From: Fragilaria crotonensis
Lineage: Eukaryota; Bacillariophyta; Fragilariophyceae; Fragilariales; Fragilariaceae
DNA: 64,000 bases
NCBI GenBank assembly: GCA_022925895.1
Contig: JAKSYS010000012.1
Coordinates: forward strand, 1-64,000
Direction: 5' to 3'
The number at the start of each line of letters is the position of its first letter. Positions within the stretch are counted from its first letter, which is position 1. The notes beneath the pieces were generated by a model. That model made no database searches. It was given only the letters and a program-made list of their open reading frames with translations, and was not told the DNA's origin. Shown here piece after piece: positions 53,365 through 63,132 of this stretch. The translations under genes were made by a program, and so were the position numbers.

Positions 53365-53834
53365 AAACCTCGATCCATTTGCGTTTGCGTAGACTTAGTA
53401 TACTTTCTACGTCTGAACAAAAACATTGAATACTACGACCTACGTGGGGCTACCTCGTGTACCCAGAATATGCATCCAGCCATACACTGAATACTGAATG
53501 CACACATACTTCTTTCTGTACGCGGAATACTGGCATGTGGGTGCAATTTTTCATACTGGTGAAACGAACTACGAGCATGGATGCAAGTACTCGTACTATG
53601 CATTATACCGGTAGCGTACTCCAGAAGTACCACGTACATGTACCTCGTACCGAATTACTTGTTCGTTCGTCCCCCACAACCATCGTACGATCGCCCACCC
53701 CTCCAGAATCTACCGAATGTGCACAAGTGCCAAGCCACCAAAATCCCTACAGTCCTCCTATTGGATTGATGGGATGGCGTGTCTTGTTTGAATACCGACC
53801 AAGTTGAAGGCTACGGTTGCCCACTTGTCGAGCG
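53365..53834. other. Intergenic, exonuclease 5' flank
   Basis: GTAC words (53575-53670) and no gene. The candidate right transposon end lies at 53450-53456. Confidence 0.4.
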
Positions 53835-55221
53835 ATGCTCTCATCGTTCCTAAAGACGCTACGACGAAAATTCAAGACTGTGTGGCGGTGGCAAAACCTC
53901 ATCACAGCATCAGTATTGATCGGCAAGATCCAATCCCTCTCAGATCCCCTCACGTTGCGACGGGCAATGGGGACTCCTGACTTCTTTTCCCGAACCATCG
54001 AAGTCCCCCCATTGTCACCTAGCGACGGGAAGTATGGTGCGTCGATTCCAGTATGTTACACGAACTCGCCGGATGCACTAGAGCTCTGGTTACGAGATTG
54101 CCTTCCGACGGACGGGGCAACGATTGGAGTGGATGTCGAGGTACGTTATCGACGTTGTCGATCATTGTTTTACGTGAGAGCACTGATATCAAAATGATTA
54201 TAGAATCGAAATGTCAGCAATGACTTGACGACTCAAAATCACGTCCAATTCTTGAGCTTTCTGCATTGTTGGGACCACACAGTTTTTTTCGTTTCTGGCA
54301 ATGATGATTTTAACCAGCTACACTGAAAGAGGTTTAGTCACCTCGCAAAACCGTGTAATGAAATCGTTTCTTGTACATAGGGTGCAAGCATGAGCTTTGA
54401 ATGGAGCATCCTGTGGGTCCTAATGGTTTCCTCGTTACGAGACAGTCTTGTCCAAGCATCAACTTTCTAACTCGTTCTTGTGCACGATCTCCTTTCTTCA
54501 CAATCCCCAGTCAGTACCCAATGTACCATGGTTGAAAACAAGATTTCAGGGCCCGGCCACAGTGCAACTTGCTGTAACGCACGCGGCGGTCGTGGTGCAT
54601 CTTGTCGACGCCCACGGAAATCCAAGCGATGCATCGGCTTCGGTCCTGCAATCACTATTTGCCGACAAATCGATTGTCAAGGCTGGTGTCGGGATCGATC
54701 AAGACATGCTCGAACTTTACCGCATGTGGGGCTGTTCCGGAGATATCGTAAATCGCTTTGATATGGGTGGTATCGGAGCCACAAACGGCGCATCTGTTTC
54801 CTTGAAGGCCTTGACGAAAGCTGTCATTGATATCGAGTTGCTCAAGTCTCGCAAGCTCGCCATGAGCAATTGGGGACTGGTGCCTCTCAAAGAAACGCAG
54901 CTTGCCTATTGTGCGCGTGATGCATGGGCCGCAGCTGCAGTAACGACAGAACTCGCAGAACGTGATCCAACGACATTTTCAACGGCGGCGCTGACTAAAA
55001 TGTTGGAGAGCGAGTTTTGCATATCAGAATTGGACGAGAGAGCGAAAAAGAGAAAAGAAGCAAAGGCGAGATTGTTTGAAATTGTGGGGAAGGGACCGGA
55101 TAGAGTGCCGAGAAAGGATTTGACTGATGAATTGCGAAGGGATGTTGACGAACTCGATGTTGTCCTACGAGCGCTAGCGCCGCAGTCCTTACTTCGCTAT
55201 GACATCGACACCTTGGGATGA
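53835..55221 (+). CDS. DEDDy 3'-5' exonuclease (WRN-exonuclease/RNase D-like)
   Basis: Two exons fit: 53835-54140 and 54511-55221, with a 370-bp intron (GTACGT...CAG). They give 338 residues. The N-terminus MLSSFLKTLRRKFKTVWR is basic and amphipathic and could target an organelle. Motif I is GVDVE (Asp100, Glu102) at the exon 1 end. Motif II is AGVGIDQDMLEL (Asp167). Motif III is YCARDAW (Tyr235, Asp239), the DEDDy type. The QLAVTH and VVVHLVD strands between motifs I and II fit the WRN-exonuclease fold. A charged C-terminal tail (ERAKKRKEAKARLFEI) follows. The family removes nucleotides from DNA or RNA 3' ends, and the substrate cannot be told here. The start is the first ATG in frame. The intron is the longest in this window. 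Confidence 0.85.
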
Positions 55222-55700
55222 CTTGAGCGAGGAGGGTAGAACATGTCACAGCAAGAATTCTGTATCGAACAAATCATCTTATCCGCAACATATCATTTAT
55301 AAGTCTCATTCCAGTGTCATCGGTTTTTGGTGTTACAGTAGGAGTCCTGAGTAGAATTAGTCCCGTTCGAGCACAGGAGTGGAGTACCGTGGTGTCATGT
55401 CATACAGATTTTCTCAGACGCATTATAACCTCTTGGACTGTTTGCGAATAGATCGATATCGTAGTCTACTTCATCCTTCATCTTAGTATTCATACATGCC
55501 CACCTTGCTATCACTACATACATGGAAGACGACGGCAGTCAGAAAAATGTAGCATTGTGTCTAATTTACTCAATTGCGAACAGGGTCCGACTCGTGTCCA
55601 AACGACGCTAGTCACACCCCAATAGTTCACCCCCTCACCCTGGTTTGGCATTGGTTTGATTGTGATTCCAACTCATGAGTCGCGTAAGCGTTGGCACTCA
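55222..55700. other. Convergent 3' spacer
   Basis: About 480 bp between the exonuclease and H2B stops. No histone 3' stem-loop of the animal type was found near the H2B stop. Confidence 0.4.
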
Positions 55701-56057
55701 TTATGCCGACGAGAATTTGGTCACAGCCTTGGTTCCCTCGCTCACTGCATGCTTGGCAAGTTCACCAGGAAGCATCAGGCGAACAGCGGTTTGGATTTCT
55801 CGGGAACTGAGAGTAGCCTTCTTGTTGTAGGTGGCCAACTTTCCGGCTTCACTTGCAATACGCTCGAAAATGTCGTTGATGAAGGAGTTCATGATGGACA
55901 TGCCCTTTTTGGAGATACCAGTGTCAGGGTGGACCTGCTTGAGGACCTTGTAGATATACGACGAATAAGTCTCAGTACGCTTCTTGTTCTTGGTGCTGGT
56001 GGAGGCCTTCTTGGGGGCCTTCGCAGATTGCTTGGAAGGAGTTGGTGTCTTCGCCAT
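55701..56057 (-). CDS. H2B: Histone H2B
   Basis: ATG 56057 gives 118 residues with no intron. A Lys/Ala/Pro/Ser-rich tail ([20 protein letters not shown]) leads into the histone fold: [20 protein letters not shown], then [18 protein letters not shown], then [32 protein letters not shown]2B pairs with H2A in the nucleosome. The C-terminal [11 protein letters not shown] contains the conserved lysine monoubiquitinated by Bre1-type ligases. The longer open frame to 56186 has no advantage over this ATG. It lies head-to-head with the H2A gene. Confidence 0.97.
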   Translation of the reverse strand: MAKTPTPSKQSAKAPKKASTSTKNKKRTETYSSYIYKVLKQVHPDTGISKKGMSIMNSFINDIFERIASEAGKLATYNKKATLSSREIQTAVRLMLPGELAKHAVSEGTKAVTKFSSA

Positions 56058-57105
56058 TGTGGAAACGTTGGTTGCCGCTGTTGTTAATAATAGAAATCGA
56101 ACCTGTCGTGGTTTTATGTCCTCATGAATCGAATTGGGAAGTTCGACAGAGGCGGCATCGATTCTCCGTCGAAACGCTGGGGACACCTTTGGAGCAACGC
56201 GCCGCTTTGATCCACTTGACTCAAACTTGACTCGCTCGACCCGTCTGATTGCGTCCGTTTCGTCCTCTGTGGCGCGGAGATCCTTTCTACCCGACTCGTT
56301 GGACTACAGATCCGTTTTCGTTGAGGCAGGTGCCAAGCGCGCTACGCCGTACTTGTACCAGGTACCAAGTACGTGTACTGGAGTTCTCGTTGCAGTATGT
56401 CATCGTAGTGTTATCGTACCCCCTACGTACAGCTGTAAAAATCCTACTGAGTACTGTAGTACGTGATAAGTACTGTAGACTGTAGACTTGTACTCGGAGC
56501 TCCACGAGCACAAGGCACAAGTGCGACCGTTTGCGAGATACGCTACTGTCTACTGTGTTACGAACCTACGGTATGGACAGAAGACAGAAGTCGGCACGTA
56601 CTTTACCGTCGCCGCCTCCACAATGCAAACGTGAATGAAGAATGAAGTGTTTTATGCTTTATTATCCAACCGGCACTCGATTCATCCTTCGCATCCCATT
56701 CGTTTGCCATCACACTTTGATGTTTGTTTTCATTGGATAAAAGCGAAAACACACGACCCGTCGTTCACACTTCTACGGCAGTCCGTAGCGAGGCTACTGC
56801 AACAATTAACTCTTTCATATCTAAGATACTACTAGCTAGCTAGTAGAGTAGAGCTTAGCAGGTTTCAATTTACCTTCTACAATCTCACACAATTATTCAT
56901 CACCTTTTGCATAACCGCCAACAAAACGAAAGCCGTATCTTTGTTCTCACAAAGACATCTCCTCGTTCCTCCCTCGCTCAACCGATCGCTCCAGTTGTAT
57001 CAGTCAAGGGCACGCTTCTCCAACATAGCCCTTGTTACCCCTCTCGTCTCTCAAGTTTCACGAAACACCACATTGTTGCGACCCTCAAGAAAACAAACAA
57101 GAATC
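56058..57105. promoter_or_regulatory. Bidirectional H2B/H2A promoter region
   Basis: About 1.05 kb separates the two start codons. A head-to-head histone pair suggests shared S-phase control. GTAC words cluster at 56340-56490, and short frames in this stretch are not credible genes. No specific histone promoter element was recognised. Confidence 0.5.
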
Positions 57106-57562
57106 ATGTTTGGTGGGTTCAACTCTTGCTAATGAATTCATCATCAGTGTTTCTCATGGTAATGTTTTCTAACATATTTTACCATTCCTTCCTTCAGGAA
57201 AAGGGAATGGCGGTCGCGGCAAAAACAAGGCCTCCACAACATTGTCCAGCAAGGCTGGTCTTCAGTTTCCCGTCGGTCGCATTGGGCGATACCTTTGTCA
57301 GAAAAGATATACCAATCGCATGAATGCAAACACTCCTGTATTTATGGCCGGTGTGTTGGAGTACTTATGCGCCGAAATCCTGGAATTTGCCGGGAATGCG
57401 GCGCGCGAAAACAAAAAGTCGCGCATCGTACCTCGACATTTGACATTGGCGATTAGGAATGATGAAGACTTGCATCAGCTGTTGGGGAATGTAACGATTG
57501 CATCGGGTGGTGTTCTTCCCAACATTCATGCTGTGCTCCTTCCCAAGAAGAGAGCAAAGTGA
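57106..57562 (+). CDS. H2A: Divergent histone H2A
   Basis: Exon 1 is only seven bases (57106-57112, ATGTTTG). An 85-bp intron follows (GTGGGT...CAG, 57113-57197), then exon 2 (57198-57562). The joined protein of 123 residues starts [15 protein letters not shown], in line with H2A tails. The fold reads [15 protein letters not shown], then [23 protein letters not shown], then [38 protein letters not shown]. Where typical H2A has a VGAGAPVY-like segment this has MNANTPVF, and CQKRYTNR is also atypical. No SQ tail motif (H2A.X) or H2A.Z hallmark is seen. It may be a lineage variant. Confidence 0.93.
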
Positions 57563-58333
57563 GTGAATGCAGGAATGGTGATAGGGGTCCTTGAGTGAAT
57601 ACAATAAGTGTATAGATTTGACAAGCCGTTTCGACACTCGCATTAGTCCATTCTTGACACTCTTGAAGCTGCGACTTCAGCTTATTCGCGGTGCTGCTGT
57701 TGAGGTATTCTGTTTGTAATTTGTTGTATACATCCGGACTACGGGATACTTGCGGATTGCGATCTTGCATCATAGTACGTTGCTATCAGTGATCTTCTTC
57801 TCCACGTGTCCTTGACCATAATCCATTGACACCTTTGAACTGATCCACGGCGGGTGCCTTGTAACCAGCATGGGTCGACTCATGCGATTTGTCTCATCGA
57901 ATGGATGTCGATCGTCTTTTCTTGTCACAAGTCGATGTCGATCTTCAGGGGAGTGTTGGGCCTACACACAACCTGCGTTTGTGCTGAGTGTGGTTACGCG
58001 CGTAACAGGAATCGTCACGATACCAAGATAGACCACCGACTCAGATGTAATCAAACATTACTTCACTCAACCAACATGGAGCACGGATGACGATAACGCT
58101 GCACATGAACGATGAATTCATGAACTTGCTTTTGGAGTCCAGTTGCTCTCTGGACTCCGGCGCATTTAAACTTCAAACTCAGGAATGGTACTGTAGTACT
58201 GCAGTACGATACTCTACACGCTTTACTGTTGTACCGTTGTACCTGGGACCTGGGACTGACGAATTCAGATCCATCAAAAATTCATGACACATCTCACATC
58301 TCATATCCCTCATATCTGATTAGGTGATAAGAG
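57563..58333. other. Intergenic with a perfect hairpin
   Basis: No gene. GGAGTCCAG (58134-58142) and CTGGACTCC (58150-58158) form a perfect 9-bp stem with a 7-nt loop about 175 bp upstream of the next start codon. Confidence 0.5.
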
Positions 58334-59227
58334 ATGAGAGTGCGTGTACGGTCTACTGCCACCCTTCTCCTTGCCTTCCTCTCCGCAGCGGAGACATTGC
58401 AAGTCTTTGATAATGTCCTTATGAAAAAGACGCGCGAAGGCTTGCACCTGGTAGCATCGGAGGGTGGTTTGTCTCACAAGCTCATGGATCGCTCACGACA
58501 GCCTGCGTCTCCGCTGGAACGTGCCTTGGTGGCGATATTAGACGAAATGGGCGATTTCTCGCCATACATTGAATACTGGTGTAGGCAGGAATGGCGTCAC
58601 ATCGAAGCCCATGCTGATGTCGACGAATTCTTGGCAAAGTCTGGATGTAACCAATTCCGATATCCGAAACACGGCCACGTGCTTTACCTGCAGGTTGGTG
58701 AACAAGTGAAGGGTCCAACCTGCATTTTTGAAGAATGCGTCAGTGGTGGAGATCTTGTAGCCAAATCAGAAGTGTCGTTGTTGACAATTCCCGCTGTGGA
58801 AGGGCGCTTGTTAAGGTTTCCAGGAAATCTCCTACATGCGGTTCCACGACCTACCGATATCTGGCTTCTTCCATTTGTGCAGGGATCGCCTGGTTTCACC
58901 CCCATGCTCTTCGAAAGAAGTGTTGTTTTGTTTAATACTTGGCATGAACCGCCATTAGACGTGCCGAAACTGGAGGAAAAGTTTGAATGCCTGCCCCAGG
59001 AAATCTCTGTCACGCCACGCAACCATTGGGACGAAGTTCCAGTTTTCGAGAGAGCCGCCTCGTATTTGGAAGCCTCGTCGACACGCGCCAAGATTTGGCT
59101 ACTAGGTGATTTGACACGACGCAATCACACCATGCGCACTGTAAACCTTTATGTCAACCAAGAGGAACTACGAGAGGCTCTGGAGCATCCTGAAAAACCC
59201 TGTCGAACTATCCTTCACTCAATGTAA
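58334..59227 (+). CDS. Secretory 2OG-Fe(II) oxygenase-like protein
   Basis: An intact frame of 297 residues runs from ATG 58334. The N-terminus (MRVRVRSTATLLLAFLSAAE) is a likely signal peptide. EWRHIEAHADVDEF supplies His93 and Asp95. GRLLRFPGNLLHAVPRPTD supplies His168, with Arg172 as a candidate 2-oxoglutarate ligand. This gives the H-x-D...H facial triad of 2OG-Fe(II) dioxygenases such as prolyl hydroxylases. YPKHGHVLYLQVG between them fits the jelly-roll core. Substrate unknown; hydroxylation of secreted or ER proteins would fit. The Cys residues (83, 105, 130, 135) suit a secreted protein. The assignment rests on motif spacing only. Confidence 0.68.
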   Translation: MRVRVRSTATLLLAFLSAAETLQVFDNVLMKKTREGLHLVASEGGLSHKLMDRSRQPASPLERALVAILDEMGDFSPYIEYWCRQEWRHIEAHADVDEFLAKSGCNQFRYPKHGHVLYLQVGEQVKGPTCIFEECVSGGDLVAKSEVSLLTIPAVEGRLLRFPGNLLHAVPRPTDIWLLPFVQGSPGFTPMLFERSVVLFNTWHEPPLDVPKLEEKFECLPQEISVTPRNHWDEVPVFERAASYLEASSTRAKIWLLGDLTRRNHTMRTVNLYVNQEELREALEHPEKPCRTILHSM

Positions 59228-60837
59228 AATCCTAAACAAAGATTCTAGCTACGCCACGGCGAGATTTCGTGCGGTTTGAGGAGGACACCCTGATTGGTAT
59301 CTCTAGTATGTGCTGTACCTATTTCAGCCCGAGGGTGAAGTTCATATGTCTACTGGTAGTCTTGTCACATTTGGGCAAGGTCCAGGTCCAAATCTCTGGA
59401 TTGCAACGTGACACGTGACACATACGACTAAATGCGTCCCGGAGACTGGAGTGAAAGCCACTTCTGTACCTTGTTCTGTAGGTACTCAGACTACAGTACA
59501 GTAGGCATTTGGCTCCCACGTCTCACACGTACCAGGTACATCGTACAGTGCTATTATGCATATCATATGGGACTCCAGAGACTCAACCAAAAATATGGGT
59601 GTGCTGTGTGCTGTGTGCTGTGTAGACCGTAAACGATCCTGGTTCAAGTACTGTGGTACTCGGTGTACGCCATACCGTATGTGAGCGCCCGACCGGAAAT
59701 GGAATGTGCATATATTGATTGAATACTGAGTACTAGAGCTAGGTGAAGTAGAACATCGTACTGTAGCATATCACGCTATCACGCGAACAACAACCTGCGT
59801 GCAATATGCATACACACTCCTGTACGGAGTACAACGTAAACACCAGTATAATCTATGGTGTATGGGAGTGGGGGGTGCTATACGTCGTAGGACACAGATG
59901 ACGACCAAGAAATATCATACAGTGCAGGACACTTATAAACGACACAAATTTGTTAAGAAACATCTCCCCTTCCCTGGATGAAGATAAAAATATTAATCCG
60001 ACAAAGTGCTTCTTGATCAGATTGTTGAGTGTTTCCTCGGATTACTTTTTTTAATTTTTGAGAATTGAAAGTTTTATTAAGCTCGGAAGGTGCAACATTT
60101 TTTCGCAATGGTCACTTTTTATTACATTTCTGGACGATTCAGAGAAATCTAAAATTTGGATCAATAATTTGAAACACATTTTTTTCGAAAATACTGAAGC
60201 CTACAAATCACCCAAACTCGATCGTTGTGTAGGTTCTACAGAGGTCTCAGTATAACACTGCTGGAAGACCTACTGTATCGTACAGTACTAGTACGCACTG
60301 TAACCACTTTCTAGATCACTACCGTAGTATAATGGTACTGGAATGGTGAAGACGGGCTGACAGGTTATGAGCTCAAACGTGAGTGTAGTACAACAATTGC
60401 TGTACAGTACTACAGTGCACACTAGTTGAGAATTTGAAACAAAAATAATAATTGTCGTTTATAAGTGTCCTGCACTGTAGCATCATGATGAAGCAGAGTC
60501 TTACGGTAGCTGAGCACCAGTCGTACAGTATGACACGTATGGACATATCATATTGTTGCATGATGGCACAAAATACAAAATACCTGATACTGTACTCCAG
60601 TAAGTGATACTACCGTTAGTAGACATCGAATAAATGATAAAAACATATAATTGAATACTGTACATTTACGTATCTACCACGTACAGTACTGATGGATGAC
60701 AGTCCTTACATGTAGTATTGTACTGGCAGCACAGCGTTTAATTACACTCGTATGCCTCCTACACCAACAGTAAGGCCTTTTTTCACATACCCTGCGCGAG
60801 TACATTTTTTAAGTTCAGCAGGAAACCTCCGACGATC
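59228..60837. other. Intergenic, GTAC-rich, no supported gene
   Basis: About 1.6 kb. A short TGTGCTG heptamer repeat lies at about 59598-59622. An A/T-rich part (60040-60260) contains only short frames. GTAC words are dense at 59480-59680 and 60270-60420. It ends as the 5' flank of the E(z) gene. Confidence 0.45.
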
Positions 60838-63132
60838 ATGCCAATGATCGGTAGTGGTCGTGTTGCTCGCGCCACGACCCCTCTCGCCCCATCTTCGCCC
60901 AAGAAGAAACAGAAAATGAGATTACAAGCACAAGAAGAAATCGAAGACTTTGTCAAAAGCGCACATGCTGCAGTGATGGAGCAATGGCACCAGAAGCAAG
61001 CAAACCTACTTAACAAGCACTTGGTGATATCGCGAGATGCAGTGTTGGCTCGCGCTGATAAATCAGTCCAGAGGACGTTTCCCCGCCTTTTGAGCAATGC
61101 GGATGATAGCCCACAGATCTTGAAGAGCCTTTTGTGTCAACCCTGCGCCATAGCACCTGCATCTTCAGTTACAGCAAACGAGAGGAGAGCTATGAGCGGA
61201 AACCAGAAGGATGATGTTTCGGACAACAGCTTGTCGCAGGACGATGAACCGAAGGCCAGAAATGGAGCCTTGTTTACAGTGAAGATGAGAGTGGACAAAG
61301 GCCATAGAAATGTATCCTTGGGCCCTCCCTTGTATCTGGAAGGGTCGCACTCACCTCGCCCTAAATCGTCCGCTACTATCTTTCTCAAGACACACTATGC
61401 GACAGAGGATGAACAAAATCTTAAATATGTCCCCTACTTTGGAGACGACGACAAGGATGATGTCGTCTCGGATTTGTACAATCTGGAAGATCGAGAGAAG
61501 CAAATGGAGTTTGGACCGGAGTATCGTGAACGAGCAACGAATGATATTCTAGATGATGTGCTGCTCCTCCTGCAGAAGCGTCTCCAAGAAAACAATGTGG
61601 AATCAACGCCAGAGTTGAATCGTGAATTTCATACGATCCTAGCAGAAATCATGGACGAATACTTGGATCGAATTCATGAACGATATGAATTGGTGATTTC
61701 GAAAACGAAGGCTGCGCCGCCTGCACCACCCGCTAAGCCAACCAAGCATGAAAGGAAGTTGGAGGACTATTTAGATGCCATGGATACGTACCGGCCCATC
61801 TTTTGTCGACGTTGCTTTATTTACGATTGCAATATTCACGGGAATCTTGGCAAGGCTTCCTTAGAGTTGCAAGGCGAGCTTGCCGTTCAACGAGAACGGG
61901 ACGGTTTCTGGAATCAACCGGAAGAAACCAATGCCACTGATGATGACGATGAGAAGAAGCCGTCTGCAATTGAAAATTCATCATCTGACGACAACTATCT
62001 TTCTTGCGAGGAGCTGGAGGAAAATCTTTCAGAGTCGCCTGAGCAAGGGATATCCATTGTTACGGTTCCTGGCAAAGAAATAGGCGATGGAGGGACAGCC
62101 GACGATCTCACTCCGCTGCAAAAGGCTATCTGTGAACGTACATTCTTGATATTTCAAGGTGACACCAAAAAGATGGCGATCACCATGGGAGCATCGTCAG
62201 ACGCAGTAGCAGATTACTGTCGGCTCAAGGGTTTGAAACTAGAGGAGTTCAAGCATTTGAAAGAAGAGCACGTTCAAATGTTCAAGAACAAGAAACGAAA
62301 AAAGGGATCTGGCAGCCTATGGCAGTCCATGAACAATTACAATCCCACATGGTTGAAACGCGTCGAAGACTCTGAAATCCACCCTGTCTTTGTGCCTTGC
62401 GACCACGACGAACCCTGTTCAGAAGAGAGTTGTTCCTGCGTTCGAAATGCCTTCTTTTGCACAAAACACTGTGCATGGGAACGTCGGAGCAGAAACTTTT
62501 TTCGGGGTTGTGCCTGCAATGGCAGGTGCATGACGAAGACATGTTCTTGCTTTGCTGCCAAGCGCGAATGCGATCCAGATTTGTGCAAGGCATGTGGTGC
62601 TTGTACGGACCCACCAAACCAACCGGCTACAACTCAGCGCTGTCTGAATGATCAAATTGGGATGAGACGTCACTGCCATTTGTTGTTGGGCAAGTCTTCA
62701 ATTGAAGATGCCGGATGGGGTATCTACACTCGGCATGCGTTGAAGAAGGGGGATTATGTGCACGAGTACGTGGGTGAAGTCATATCACAGGAAGAAGCTG
62801 AAAGAAGGGGGCGGATCTATGATAAGGTGAATCGCAGTTATTTGTTCAATCTGAGCTCTGACTTTGTCGTTGATGCGTCAAGAAAGGGTAACAAGTCACG
62901 ATTTGCGAACCACAGCAACAAACCCAATTGTTATACCAAGATGGTAGATGTGAATGGAGACATTCGCATTGGACTGTACGCGAGGGAAGACATTGAGCCT
63001 CAGACGGAACTCTTCTTTGACTATCGCTACGATGTTGCCATGGACAATGATCTCATAATTAAACCGGGAATGACTGTCGATTGGATGAAGAATCCCAAAA
63101 TGGCAAACAAGATTTCGAAAAAGTATGCTTGA
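60838..63132 (+). CDS. EZH2: E(z)/EZH2-type histone H3K27 methyltransferase (PRC2 catalytic subunit)
   Basis: An intact, intronless frame of 764 residues runs from ATG 60838. The N-terminal half has charged helices (QAQEEIEDFVKSAHAAVMEQW) and FCRRCFIYDCNIHG (about 321-334), conserved in E(z) proteins. A SANT-like segment lies at about 424-465 (LQKAICERTFLIFQGDTKKMAI). The CXC zinc cluster (about 521-591) includes CSCVRNAFFCTKHC, GCACNGRCMTKTCSCF and CKACGAC. The SET domain (about 612-731) has AGWGIYTRHALKKGDYV, VGEVISQEEAERRG, KSRFANHSNKPNC and FFDYRYD, so all catalytic motifs are present. In PRC2 it trimethylates H3K27 for heritable silencing, including of transposons in diatoms. It is the best-preserved large host gene here. 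Confidence 0.95.
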   Translation: MPMIGSGRVARATTPLAPSSPKKKQKMRLQAQEEIEDFVKSAHAAVMEQWHQKQANLLNKHLVISRDAVLARADKSVQRTFPRLLSNADDSPQILKSLLCQPCAIAPASSVTANERRAMSGNQKDDVSDNSLSQDDEPKARNGALFTVKMRVDKGHRNVSLGPPLYLEGSHSPRPKSSATIFLKTHYATEDEQNLKYVPYFGDDDKDDVVSDLYNLEDREKQMEFGPEYRERATNDILDDVLLLLQKRLQENNVESTPELNREFHTILAEIMDEYLDRIHERYELVISKTKAAPPAPPAKPTKHERKLEDYLDAMDTYRPIFCRRCFIYDCNIHGNLGKASLELQGELAVQRERDGFWNQPEETNATDDDDEKKPSAIENSSSDDNYLSCEELEENLSESPEQGISIVTVPGKEIGDGGTADDLTPLQKAICERTFLIFQGDTKKMAITMGASSDAVADYCRLKGLKLEEFKHLKEEHVQMFKNKKRKKGSGSLWQSMNNYNPTWLKRVEDSEIHPVFVPCDHDEPCSEESCSCVRNAFFCTKHCAWERRSRNFFRGCACNGRCMTKTCSCFAAKRECDPDLCKACGACTDPPNQPATTQRCLNDQIGMRRHCHLLLGKSSIEDAGWGIYTRHALKKGDYVHEYVGEVISQEEAERRGRIYDKVNRSYLFNLSSDFVVDASRKGNKSRFANHSNKPNCYTKMVDVNGDIRIGLYAREDIEPQTELFFDYRYDVAMDNDLIIKPGMTVDWMKNPKMANKISKKYA

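Noticed and set aside
55640-55700. Histone-type 3' stem-loop after H2B
   Set aside because: No stem matching the animal consensus was found after H2B or after H2A (57563-57640).
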